Assembly (NCBI RefSeq): GCF_030315685.1
Contig: NZ_JASXSI010000038.1
Location: 1-33,701, forward strand
Length of the DNA: 33,701 nucleotides
Origin: Gordonia sp. ABSL11-1
Lineage (GTDB): Bacteria; Actinomycetota; Actinomycetes; Mycobacteriales; Mycobacteriaceae
Direction of reading: 5' to 3'
Of the stretch, positions 7,010 through 15,177 are shown in pieces. The notes below the pieces were generated by a model. That model ran no database searches. It was not told where the DNA came from and saw only the letters and a list, made by a program, of their open reading frames with translations. Within the stretch, counting starts at the first letter, position 1. Each line of letters opens with the position of its first letter. The position numbers and the translations under genes are program-made.

Positions 7010-9478
7010 CTAGGCCATCTCACGATCCGTGCGCCGGGCCGCAATCCGCGGGACGACGCGGGAGACCGCCTCGACCGCGACGATGCCGACGGCAGCGGAG
7101 ATGAACGCCACCGACAGCATCTGCATGTTCGACGAGTCCAGCTTGAACATGTGTTGCGTCCACGGCCAGGCGAAGATGATGACGTAGGCCGCGGCCGAGA
7201 CGGCGATCAGCACGACCTTCCACCACGTGTACGGACGGGCCACGACGGCCAGCACGTAGAGCGCGACCGCGATCAGGGTGATGAGGGTCGCGGTCGCCGC
7301 CTGTGTCTGCACCGGGCTCAGATCGACGGCATCCTTCGACCCGATCTCGACGCCGGCGCCACCCGGATTGACGATCACGTACGTCACGAATGCACAGAGG
7401 CCGACGATGATCCCGTTGGGCACCGCCTGCGACAGCACACGTCGGACGAATCCCGACCGCGCCCGTTCGTTGTTCGGTGCCAGGGACAGGATGAACGCCG
7501 GGATACCGATGGTGAACCAGGCCGAGATGGTCACGTGGATCGGCTGGAACGGATAACTCAGCGACCCGTAACCGAAGAGCTCCCCGAACAGGCCGCCGAG
7601 TCCGACGAACAGCGCGAGCAGGACGGCGTAGACGGTCTTGGTGAGGAACAGGTTCGAGACCCGCTCGATGTTGCCGATCACCCGGCGGCCCTCGCCCACC
7701 ACGTACGGGAGGGTCGCGAACTTGTTGTCCAACAACACGATCTGCGCCACCGATCGCGCCGCTGAGCTGCCCGAACCCATCGCGACGCCGATGTCGGCGT
7801 CCTTCAGTGCGAGCACGTCGTTGACGCCGTCCCCGGTCATCGCCACCGTGTCGCCGACGGATTGCAACGCCTTGACCATGGAGCGTTTCTGATCAGGACG
7901 GACCCGGCCGAAGGTCACACCGTTGTCGATGACCTCGGCGAGTTCACGTTGGTCGGTCGGCAGCGAGCGCGCGTCCACCGACGTCTCGGCGGAGCCCAGT
8001 CCGAGTGACGCCGCGACCGCCCCCACCGACGTCGCGTTGTCGCCGGAGATCACCTTGACGTCCACCCGCTGACTGGCGAAGTACTCCAACGTGTCCCGCG
8101 CGTCGGGCCGCACCCGCTGTTCGAGCACCACCAGTGCCACGGGGACCGCGGAGCCGGGCGCGACCGCACCGGGCGCCGGCTCGGTGTCGACCGGCACGTC
8201 GGTCCGCGACAGCAGCAGGACACGAAGCCCGGTGGCGCCCAGCTCGTCTGCCATCGCCGCAGGCTCGCTGTTGGGGTCGAGCAACACGTCGGGTGCGCCG
8301 ATCAGCCAGTTGCCCACGTCGTGGCCCGCGCTGTCGCGGAACGACATCCCGCTCCACTTCTTGGCCGACGTGAACGGCTCGACGGCACTGACCGACCACG
8401 CGGGCGGTGTGGGATGGGCCTCGGCCAGCGCCAGCATGCTCGCGTTCGGCCGCGGGTCGTGCGCGGCCAGCGAGGCCAGGACGTCGTCGAGGTCGGGCTG
8501 CGGGTCGTCGGCCACCGAGCGGATCTCGGACAGGCGCATGCCGTTCTCGGTCAGCGTGCCGGTCTTGTCGGCGCAGACGACGTTCACGCGCGCCAGACCC
8601 TCGATCGCCGGCAATTCGTTGACGAGGCATTGGCGTTGGCCGAGCCGGACGACACCGACCGCGAATGCGATCGAGGTCATCAGGACCAGGCCCTCCGGGA
8701 CCATGGGCACGAGCGCGGCGACCATGCCCAGCAGGGATGCACGAATCCCGTTCTCGCTGATGAACAGCTGGTTGACGATCGTCAGCACGCCGGCCGGGAT
8801 GAGCAGCCAGGTGATCACCTTCAGGATCTGGTCGATGCCCGATCGGAGTTCGGAGGAGACGAGCGTGAACTTGGACGCCTCCGAGGCCAGTTGCGCTGCG
8901 TACGCCTCCGCTCCGACCTTGGTGGCCCGGTAGGCGCCGGAGCCGGCGACGACGAAACTCCCGGAGAGGATCGGGTCACCTGGCGCCTTGTCGATCGGGT
9001 CGGCCTCACCGGTGAGCAACGATTCGTCGACGTCGAGGGCGAGCGCCTCGATCACCTCACCGTCGACGACGACCTGATCGCCGGCACCAATCTCGATGAT
9101 GTCGTCGAGTACCACCTGATTCGGCGGCAACGCGACGACCTGACCGTCACGTCGCACCATCGGTTCGGTCTGACCCACGATGGCGAGCTTGTCGAGGGTC
9201 CGTTTCGCCCGGATCTCCTGGATGATGCCGATGCCGCTGTTGGCGATGATGAGCAGTCCGAACAGCCCGTTGATCAGCGAGCCGGTCGAGGCGACGATGG
9301 CGAACAGGACACCCAGGATCGCGTTGATCCGGGTGAAGACGTTCGCGCGGACGATGTCGGCGACCGAGCGGCCGGACCGATCAGGCAGATCGTTGACCTT
9401 GCCAGCCGCGACGCGCTCGTCGACCTCCGCCCTGCTCAGACCCCGATTGCTCGCGGTCTCCTCGGACAGCTGGGTCAC
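7010..9478 (-). CDS. ctpE: P-type cation-transporting ATPase, CtpE type
   Basis: 822 residues from a GTG at 9478 that overlaps the upstream stop as GTGA; a start 18 bases earlier is possible but would overlap more. Motifs in order: TGEAD at 156 (actuator loop; Ser of the usual TGES is Ala), MVPEGL at 259-264 in the ion-path helix, the phosphorylation site CADKTGTLTENG with Asp304, a KWSG nucleotide-site segment, and TGDGVNDV in the hinge. C-terminal helices continue to residue 800. The VPEGL-LMTSIAFAVGVVRLG stretch and the KTGTLTENGM segment match mycobacterial CtpE, which has been linked to calcium uptake. The substrate here is inferred from that relationship. The operon also holds an MBL hydrolase upstream and an antitoxin-like gene downstream. 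Confidence 0.85.
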   Translation of the reverse strand: MTQLSEETASNRGLSRAEVDERVAAGKVNDLPDRSGRSVADIVRANVFTRINAILGVLFAIVASTGSLINGLFGLLIIANSGIGIIQEIRAKRTLDKLAIVGQTEPMVRRDGQVVALPPNQVVLDDIIEIGAGDQVVVDGEVIEALALDVDESLLTGEADPIDKAPGDPILSGSFVVAGSGAYRATKVGAEAYAAQLASEASKFTLVSSELRSGIDQILKVITWLLIPAGVLTIVNQLFISENGIRASLLGMVAALVPMVPEGLVLMTSIAFAVGVVRLGQRQCLVNELPAIEGLARVNVVCADKTGTLTENGMRLSEIRSVADDPQPDLDDVLASLAAHDPRPNASMLALAEAHPTPPAWSVSAVEPFTSAKKWSGMSFRDSAGHDVGNWLIGAPDVLLDPNSEPAAMADELGATGLRVLLLSRTDVPVDTEPAPGAVAPGSAVPVALVVLEQRVRPDARDTLEYFASQRVDVKVISGDNATSVGAVAASLGLGSAETSVDARSLPTDQRELAEVIDNGVTFGRVRPDQKRSMVKALQSVGDTVAMTGDGVNDVLALKDADIGVAMGSGSSAARSVAQIVLLDNKFATLPYVVGEGRRVIGNIERVSNLFLTKTVYAVLLALFVGLGGLFGELFGYGSLSYPFQPIHVTISAWFTIGIPAFILSLAPNNERARSGFVRRVLSQAVPNGIIVGLCAFVTYVIVNPGGAGVEIGSKDAVDLSPVQTQAATATLITLIAVALYVLAVVARPYTWWKVVLIAVSAAAYVIIFAWPWTQHMFKLDSSNMQMLSVAFISAAVGIVAVEAVSRVVPRIAARRTDREMA

Positions 9479-10656
9479 GCGGATGCCTCCCACCACGCAG
9501 GATTCCGCATCGCGGTGCCCGTCCGGTGGACGACGTCGACGCCCCCGCCCGGCGGCGGCACGACGACCGTCGACGTATTCGCCTCCGCCGACGGCAGCAG
9601 CCGTGCGATGGGGTCGGCCCAGGAATGACGGGCCAGGTTGAAGGTCCCCCAGTGGATCGGGATCATGACGGCGTCGCGCACCCGGTCACCGGTGAGCATC
9701 CGGTGCACGGCGATCGCCTCCTCGGGGTTCACGTGCACCTCCGGCCACAGCGGGTCATAGGCACCGACGGCGATGAGCGTCAGGTCCACCGGGCCGACCC
9801 GTGTGGTGATCTCCTCGAACCGGTCGGAGAACCCGGTGTCGCCGGAGAAGAACATGCGATGCGACGGCCCCGCCACCACCCAACTCGACCACTGGGTCAG
9901 GTTGCGGCTCAGGCCACGGCCCGAGAAGTGTCGCGCCGGGCAACACGTGAACGTCAACGACGTGCCACCGACGACGATCGTGCGCTCCTCCCACCAATCG
10001 GCCTGCTCGATGCGGTCGGCGGCGATCCCCCACGCGATGAGATGGGCACCGACACCGATCGCGGTGACGAATCGCGTGTGCGGCGCACGCTCGGCGAGAT
10101 CGACGACAGTCGCCATGTCCAGATGGTCGTAGTGGTCGTGACTGATCAGCACGACGTCGACCGGGGGGAGGTCCGCGACGCTCGCGGGCGCGGCGTGCAT
10201 GCGGGCCGGACCCACGAGCTGCGACGGGGAGCAGCGCGCGCTGAACACCGGATCGGTGAGGATCCGCACGCCGTCGAGTTCGACGAGGACCGACGCGTGA
10301 CCCAGCCAGGTGGCCCGGAGGTCGCCCGCCTCCTCGGCGAAGTCCGGTCGCAGCACCTCGACCGGCCGACGCGGGCGACCAGGTCTGCGGGCCATGTCGA
10401 GCACCACCCGGAGATCGGCGTCGACCTGGGGCTCGGCGGGTTCCAGATTGCGGAAGGCGCCGTCCCGCTCGTAGGGCGAGCCGATGGTGAAGCGTCGGAT
10501 GTCGGCGCTGTCGGCGCCGAGCGCCCGCGCGGCCGGAAGGCCACGCCGGGCGAGGCCCGCGGTCAGGACGTCGGCCGCGGAGATCCCGGCCGTGGCCAGC
10601 GTCGATGCAGCGCGCTGGGCCAGTTGCGTACTCGTTCGGCCGGTCGTCGAGGTCAC
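9475..10656 (-). CDS. Metallo-beta-lactamase-fold hydrolase (NAPE-PLD-like, Rv0906-like)
   Basis: 393 residues from a GTG start. After an N-terminal extension of about 110 residues the MBL fold begins (TWLGHASVLVELDGVRILTDPV). Metal ligands are visible in SHDHYDHLD (172-180), ARHFSGRG, FSGDTGFSD and a final IHWGTF. The layout fits the N-acyl-phosphatidylethanolamine phospholipase D-like branch, to which Rv0906 belongs, suggesting a phospho- or phospholipid-ester hydrolase; the actual substrate is unknown. No signal peptide was seen. It is the first gene of an operon with the CtpE-type ATPase, overlapping it by four bases, which matches the order of M. tuberculosis Rv0906-Rv0908 except for one missing gene. 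Confidence 0.82.
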   Translation of the reverse strand: MTSTTGRTSTQLAQRAASTLATAGISAADVLTAGLARRGLPAARALGADSADIRRFTIGSPYERDGAFRNLEPAEPQVDADLRVVLDMARRPGRPRRPVEVLRPDFAEEAGDLRATWLGHASVLVELDGVRILTDPVFSARCSPSQLVGPARMHAAPASVADLPPVDVVLISHDHYDHLDMATVVDLAERAPHTRFVTAIGVGAHLIAWGIAADRIEQADWWEERTIVVGGTSLTFTCCPARHFSGRGLSRNLTQWSSWVVAGPSHRMFFSGDTGFSDRFEEITTRVGPVDLTLIAVGAYDPLWPEVHVNPEEAIAVHRMLTGDRVRDAVMIPIHWGTFNLARHSWADPIARLLPSAEANTSTVVVPPPGGGVDVVHRTGTAMRNPAWWEASA

Positions 10657-10663
10657 GGACTAA

Positions 10664-10669
10664 AGAGTA
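10664..10669 (-). promoter_or_regulatory. Candidate -10 box for the MBL-ctpE-antitoxin operon
   Basis: TACTCT on the minus strand ends 7 bases before the GTG start, with no ribosome-binding site in between, as expected for a leaderless transcript. No convincing -35 box. Confidence 0.35.
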
Positions 10670-10796
10670 ATGCTCGACGGTGTCGGGTGACCGCGATCGG
10701 GGTGTGTCGGAGGCGTCGATGTCGGGCGCGACAGCTCCCCGGGACCGCCCGCGGACGCACCGGACAATTCACCCGGCCAACTCACATACCCGCAGT

Positions 10797-10850
10797 TACA
10801 TGCACTGATAGGCTTCGGCGAACATGTTCACCGCATGTGCAGGTCACATG
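10797..10850. promoter_or_regulatory. Cluster of ACATG palindromes upstream of tetR
   Basis: Within 54 bases lie TTACATG (10797), the perfect palindrome GAACATGTTC (10820-10829), and an inverted repeat CATGTG/CACATG with a 5-base spacer (10834-10850). A TAGGCT box sits at 10809-10814. The cluster is in the 225-base gap between the divergent MBL operon and the TetR gene, which is the usual place for a TetR autoregulatory operator. Binding is inferred. Confidence 0.45.
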
Positions 10851-10881
10851 TCGGCATGGGGGTAGTCCGAAGTTGGCACGA

Positions 10882-11493
10882 ATGTCAGTCCACGAACGTC
10901 GATCGGCGCTCATCGAAGCCGCGTACCGCGTGATCGCCGATCACGGTGTCGAGGGTGCGACCACGCGGCGGATCTGCGCGCACGCGAACATGCCGCTCGC
11001 GAGTTTCCACTACGCGTTCGACAGCCGAACGGCGCTGCTGTGTGCCGTGATGGACACCGCCGTCCCGTCCGACATCAACCGGATGCTCGAGTCGATCCTG
11101 CCGATGGTGGTGGACGAGGGACAGGGCCGCGAGGCGATGCAGAAGAACATGCGCTCACAACTCGAGGCGTTCTACTCGCTGCTCAAGGCTGATCCCGGTC
11201 GTATGCAGGCGACCATCTCGCTGGGCATCTACGCGCACAACCATGCCGAGTTGCAGCGCGTCGGCAAGCAGATGTACGAGCGGCTCTACGAGGTCGCCAC
11301 GCTGGGTCTCGACGCCTCGGCGCAGCGCGCCGCCGTCCGATGGCGTACGCCGGTGGAGAGCCTGGGCCCGGTCATCATCGCGGCGACCAACGCCATCACC
11401 CTCACGTATCTGAGCACCTCCGACGACGACGCCGTCGGCACGATCATCGAAGCGTCGACCGCCGCGCTGATGACCTATGTCACCGAGGACTGA
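10882..11493 (+). CDS. TetR-family transcriptional regulator
   Basis: 203 residues from the ATG at 10882; a TTG nine bases earlier is also in frame. The N-terminal helix-turn-helix is clear (LIEAAYRVIADHGVEGATTRRICAHANMPLASFHYAF, about 10-46), with the typical SFHYAF recognition-helix end. The C-terminal ligand domain is unassigned. It overlaps the next gene by 17 bases, so it is the first gene of a three-gene operon with a PLP-dependent deaminase/aldolase and a lactone oxidase and is likely to regulate it. ACATG palindromes just upstream are the candidate operator. The inducer is unknown. Confidence 0.85.
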   Translation: MSVHERRSALIEAAYRVIADHGVEGATTRRICAHANMPLASFHYAFDSRTALLCAVMDTAVPSDINRMLESILPMVVDEGQGREAMQKNMRSQLEAFYSLLKADPGRMQATISLGIYAHNHAELQRVGKQMYERLYEVATLGLDASAQRAAVRWRTPVESLGPVIIAATNAITLTYLSTSDDDAVGTIIEASTAALMTYVTED

Positions 11494-12733
11494 CCGGCCG
11501 ATCTGGGAATCCGACCCTGCGCAGTACTGGACGGGATTCGACGACGCGGTGCGCGCGGCGGGCCTCGACGGGCCGGTCCTGGCGCTCGACCGGACCGCCC
11601 TGCGGCACAACATCGCTGACCTCCGCGCCCGCGCAACGGGTGTCCCGATCCGGGTGGCCAGCAAGTCGTTGCGGGTGCGATCGGTGATCGAGACGATCCT
11701 CGGACTCGACGGGTTCGCGGGTGTACTCGCCTTCGATGTCGACGAAGCACGATGGCTGGCAACGGCTTCCGACGTCACCGATGTCCTGCTCGGTTACCCG
11801 TCGGTGCGGCGCGGGGCGCTCACACGACTGCTCTCCGACGACATCGCGCTCAGGCGCGTCACCCTCCTCATCGACGACATCGACCAACTCGACATCATCG
11901 ACGCGCTCGCCTCCCCCACCCGGCGACCGGTCATCCGGGTCGCGATCGACCTCGACGCCTCGACCCGACTCGCCGGAGGCCGTGTGCATCTGGGCGTCCG
12001 ACGCTCACCGGTGCACGACCCGTCGGAGGCACTCGCGCTCGCCCGTCACATCGACGGACGCGCGGGATTCCGGTTGGCCGGCGTCATGTCGTATGAGGCA
12101 CAGATCGCCGGACTGGCCGATCACGTCGCTGGTAAACCCCTCCGCAACAGAGCGATTCAGATGATGCAGCGGCGCTCGATGGACGAACTGCGCTCTCGGC
12201 GCTCCGCTGCCGTCGCGGCGATCCGCTCGGTGGCCGACCTGGAGTTCGTCAACGGTGGCGGCACCGGGTCACTCGAGGCCACGGCGCAGGACGACTCCGT
12301 CACCGACATCGCCGCCGGCAGTGGCTTCTTCGGCGGACACCTGTTCGACGGGTACGCACACTTCCGGCCCGCGCCCGCGATGGCGTTCGGGCTGGACGTC
12401 GTGCGGCGCCCCGCGTCGGGGATGGTGACGTGTGCCGGCGGCGGCTGGATCGCATCCGGACCTCCGGGCACCGACCGGTTACCCACGCCGGTGTGGCCGA
12501 TCGGATTACGCTACGTCGGCACCGAGGCCGCCGGCGAGGTGCAGACTCCGCTGCGCGGCACGGCAGCGGACGGACTCTCCGTCGGCGACCGGGTCTGGTT
12601 CCGGCACACGAAGTCCGGCGAGGTGTGTGAACGGTCGACGACGGTCGCGGTGATCGACCGAGACGAGTCGGGCGCACGCGTGGTCGTCGACACGGTGCCG
12701 ACCTACCGTGGTGAGGGGAAGTGCTTTCTGTGA
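11477..12733 (+). CDS. PLP-dependent amino-acid deaminase/aldolase (alanine racemase-like N-terminus)
   Basis: 418 residues. The N-terminal TIM-barrel resembles fold-type III enzymes of the D-threonine aldolase/D-serine dehydratase group. The PLP lysine is probably Lys63 in VASKSLRVRS, preceded by the LDRTALRHNI segment. Further landmarks are GVMSYEAQIAG, EFVNGGGTGS, and a C-terminal beta domain with GDRVWFRH-TKSGEVCE, whose His and Cys sit where dehydratase relatives bind a metal. It probably acts on a D-amino or D-hydroxy amino acid in the cytosol; the substrate cannot be read from the sequence. It is translationally coupled to the TetR gene upstream and the lactone oxidase downstream (GTGA overlap). 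Confidence 0.75.
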   Translation: MSPRTDRPIWESDPAQYWTGFDDAVRAAGLDGPVLALDRTALRHNIADLRARATGVPIRVASKSLRVRSVIETILGLDGFAGVLAFDVDEARWLATASDVTDVLLGYPSVRRGALTRLLSDDIALRRVTLLIDDIDQLDIIDALASPTRRPVIRVAIDLDASTRLAGGRVHLGVRRSPVHDPSEALALARHIDGRAGFRLAGVMSYEAQIAGLADHVAGKPLRNRAIQMMQRRSMDELRSRRSAAVAAIRSVADLEFVNGGGTGSLEATAQDDSVTDIAAGSGFFGGHLFDGYAHFRPAPAMAFGLDVVRRPASGMVTCAGGGWIASGPPGTDRLPTPVWPIGLRYVGTEAAGEVQTPLRGTAADGLSVGDRVWFRHTKSGEVCERSTTVAVIDRDESGARVVVDTVPTYRGEGKCFL

Positions 12734-14031
12734 CGTGGCGGAACTGGGGTGGAACCGAGGTGTGCGCGCCCAGTGCGACCCTGTGTCCGACCTCCGCCGA
12801 CGACGTGGCTGCGATCGTCGTTCGGGCCGCCGACGACGGGACAACCGTCAAAGCAGTCGGATCCGGGCACAGCTTCTCCGGAGCCGCCGTGACGAGCGGT
12901 GTGCACGTCGACCTCTCCGCACTACGTGGCCTGACGGGTGTCGACGCCGACGCGCGGACGGTGAGCCTCGCCGCGGGCACACGACTGCACGAGATCCCCG
13001 ACCTGCTGGCCCCGCACCGTCTCGCCATGGCCAACCTCGGCGACATCGACCGACAGACCGTCGCCGGCGCCACCTCGACCGGCACCCACGGCACCGGACT
13101 GCAATTCGGGGGTATCAGCACGCAGATCGTCGGCGCCACACTGGTGACCGGGACCGGGGACGTCGTCCGGCTCTCGAGCGACGACGTGGAACTCGATGCG
13201 GTCGCCCTCGGGTTGGGGGCCCTCGGCATCCTCACCGACATCACGCTCCGATGCGTCCCGGCGTTCGGCCTCCGCGCGGTGGAGACCACCGGTTCCGCCG
13301 ACGACGCGATCGACGGCTTCCTCCACCGGGTCGCGGCGCATGATCATCACGAGTTCTACTGGTTCCCGCACACCGATTGTGCCCTGCTGAAGGCGAACAC
13401 CCGGCTCGACGGGGACCTACCACCGGATGGTCCCGGCCGACTCCGTCGTTACGTCGACGATGAGCTGCTGAGCAACAAGGTCTTTCGCGCGCTGTGCGAG
13501 GTCGGCGCTCGCGCGCCGTGGGCGGTGCCCGGCATCGCCCATCTGTCGGGACGTGCATTGTCGGGGCGGACGTTCACCGATTCGTCGACCCGGGTGTTCG
13601 TGTCGTCGCGGACGGTGCGCTTCCACGAGATGGAGTACGCGATCCCGCTGGACTCGGTGCCCGACGCGATGCGTGAGATCCGTGCGATGATCGCTCGCCG
13701 ACGTCATCGGGTGAGTTTCCCCGTCGAGGTACGCGCGGCAGCCGCCGACGATCTGATGCTCTCCACCGCGACCGGCCGGAACTCCGGCTACATCGCGGTC
13801 CACCGCTACCATCGCGACGACCCGACCGACTCCGCCGCCTACTTCCGTGACGTCGAGCAGATCCTGACCGCGTACGACGGCCGCCCGCACTGGGGCAAGA
13901 TGCACACCCGCGACGCCGAACAGCTGCGCGCCGGGTATCCCCGGTTCGACGAGTTCCTCACCGTCCGTGATCGTTTCGACCCCGGCCGGGTCTTCGCCAA
14001 TCCCTACCTCACTCGGACCCTCGGGGTGTGA
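12730..14031 (+). CDS. D-arabinono/L-gulono-1,4-lactone oxidase family flavoprotein
   Basis: 433 residues from the GTG at 12730, which forms a 4-base GTGA overlap with the preceding stop; another GTG nine bases earlier is possible. It follows M. tuberculosis Rv1771 (L-gulono-1,4-lactone dehydrogenase) closely: NWGGTEVCAPSA at the start, GSGHSFS (44-50) with the His that can carry FAD in this family, TGTHGTG, LGALGILTDITL, the EMEYAIP segment, PVEVR, and the C-terminal HWGKMH. The enzyme oxidises an aldonolactone; whether electrons go to oxygen or another acceptor is not clear. Its 3' end overlaps the convergent xdhC gene by 23 bases. Confidence 0.82.
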   Translation: MTWRNWGGTEVCAPSATLCPTSADDVAAIVVRAADDGTTVKAVGSGHSFSGAAVTSGVHVDLSALRGLTGVDADARTVSLAAGTRLHEIPDLLAPHRLAMANLGDIDRQTVAGATSTGTHGTGLQFGGISTQIVGATLVTGTGDVVRLSSDDVELDAVALGLGALGILTDITLRCVPAFGLRAVETTGSADDAIDGFLHRVAAHDHHEFYWFPHTDCALLKANTRLDGDLPPDGPGRLRRYVDDELLSNKVFRALCEVGARAPWAVPGIAHLSGRALSGRTFTDSSTRVFVSSRTVRFHEMEYAIPLDSVPDAMREIRAMIARRRHRVSFPVEVRAAAADDLMLSTATGRNSGYIAVHRYHRDDPTDSAAYFRDVEQILTAYDGRPHWGKMHTRDAEQLRAGYPRFDEFLTVRDRFDPGRVFANPYLTRTLGV

Positions 14032-15124
14032 ACGGTCGGGCATCGAGCCGATGAATCGGCCCGCGGAGCTCGCGTAACGATCTCCCCGAACCGCCGTTGC
14101 GTTCGGCGATCAGTTGCGCGGCGATCGAGATCGCCACCTCCTGCGGACTGTGCCCACCCAGATCGAGCCCCAGAGGCGAACGGACGCGGCCGATCTGCTC
14201 GTCGGCGACCCCCGCTTCGACGAGCCGGCGCATCCGATCCCGATGCGTCTGACGGGAACCGAGCGCACCGACGAATCCGACAGCACCCGCGAGTGCGGCG
14301 GCCAGCGCGGGGACGTCGACCTTGGCGTCGTGGGTCATCACGCACACCACCGTCGTCGAACCTGTTCTGCCGGAGGAGATCTCGTCGGAAAGATAGCGAT
14401 CCGGCCAGGCGACGACGACGTCGTCGGCGTCGGGGAAGCGTGCTCTCGTGGCGAACACCGGACGCGGATCCACGACCGTGACATGAAATCCGAGCGTCGC
14501 GCCGACAGTTGCGAGGGCACGGACGAAGTCGTTGGCGCCGACCAGGATGAGTCGTCGGGCGGGGGCGAAGGTCTGTACGAACGTGCGGGGCCGAGCGGTG
14601 CCGGGCGGCGGGCTCTCGGTCTCGTCGACGCCGACGATTCCGCTGCGCCCCTCGGCCAATCGATCGGCGACGTCGGCGTCGAGTCCCTGCCACGGCTCGT
14701 CGTCGTGCGGGTGGGTCAGACGCCAGTCGGGATGGGTGGTCAGCGTCGTCGCGAGCGCGACCGGGCGGTCGTCGTCGAGAGCCGAGATCAATTCGGCGAG
14801 TGGGGCGATGCGCGAGTCGTCGACACGTTCGACGAAGATCTCGATCTCGCCGCCGCAGGTCAGTCCGATCGCGATGCCGTCGGCATCCGTCGTCCCGAAA
14901 CGTTCGGTCACCGCGTGTCCCGTCCGCAGGACGTCGGCGGCGGTGTGGACGACCGCCGAGTCGATGCACCCGGCCGACAGAGAGCCGATGATGTCGCCGT
15001 CGGCGGTGACGGCCATCGCGGCGCCGAGTTGTCGCGGCGCGGGGCCGCTGGTGGACACCACACGCGCCAACGCCGCCGGACCGTCGGCGAGACGATCCAG
15101 CAGCGTCGAGGCGAGGTCACGCAT
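14009..15124 (-). CDS. xdhC: XdhC/CoxI family molybdenum-enzyme maturation protein
   Basis: 371 residues. The N-terminal XdhC_CoxI domain has VVSTSGPAPRQLGAAMAV, SLSAGCIDSAV (Cys near 53) and GLTCGGEIEIF (Cys near 89). The C-terminal Rossmann domain starts at LILVGANDFVRALA (about 190) and continues with VVDPRPVFATRARFPDAD, MTHDAKVD and GSRQTHRDR. XdhC proteins handle the sulfurated molybdenum cofactor for xanthine dehydrogenase-type enzymes. No such dehydrogenase is in the window. It follows an NCS1 permease on the same strand after 53 bases, and a purine permease plus a xanthine dehydrogenase chaperone would make sense together. Its start codon lies inside a strong hairpin. Confidence 0.85.
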   Translation of the reverse strand: MRDLASTLLDRLADGPAALARVVSTSGPAPRQLGAAMAVTADGDIIGSLSAGCIDSAVVHTAADVLRTGHAVTERFGTTDADGIAIGLTCGGEIEIFVERVDDSRIAPLAELISALDDDRPVALATTLTTHPDWRLTHPHDDEPWQGLDADVADRLAEGRSGIVGVDETESPPPGTARPRTFVQTFAPARRLILVGANDFVRALATVGATLGFHVTVVDPRPVFATRARFPDADDVVVAWPDRYLSDEISSGRTGSTTVVCVMTHDAKVDVPALAAALAGAVGFVGALGSRQTHRDRMRRLVEAGVADEQIGRVRSPLGLDLGGHSPQEVAISIAAQLIAERNGGSGRSLRELRGPIHRLDARPFTPRGSE

Positions 15125-15176
15125 GGTCCCAGTGTCCCAGAGTCCGGCCCGATCGGCCGGATCCCGGGACCATGCG
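15120..15176 (-). promoter_or_regulatory. Nested hairpin covering the xdhC start codon
   Basis: CGCATGGTCCC at 15120-15130 and GGGACCATGCG at 15166-15176 are perfect 11-bp inverted repeats. Between them TCCGGCC and GGCCGGA form a second 7-bp stem around 15142-15160. In the minus-strand RNA the hairpin lies between the NCS1 stop and xdhC, and the xdhC ATG and the preceding GGGA are in the 3' arm of the outer stem. No U-tract follows, so a translational gate fits better than a simple terminator. Confidence 0.6.
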
Positions 15177-15177
15177 A

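Noticed and set aside
9526..10881. A long plus frame leading into the TetR regulator
   Set aside because: This part is the antisense shadow of the MBL gene; the regulator starts at 10882.
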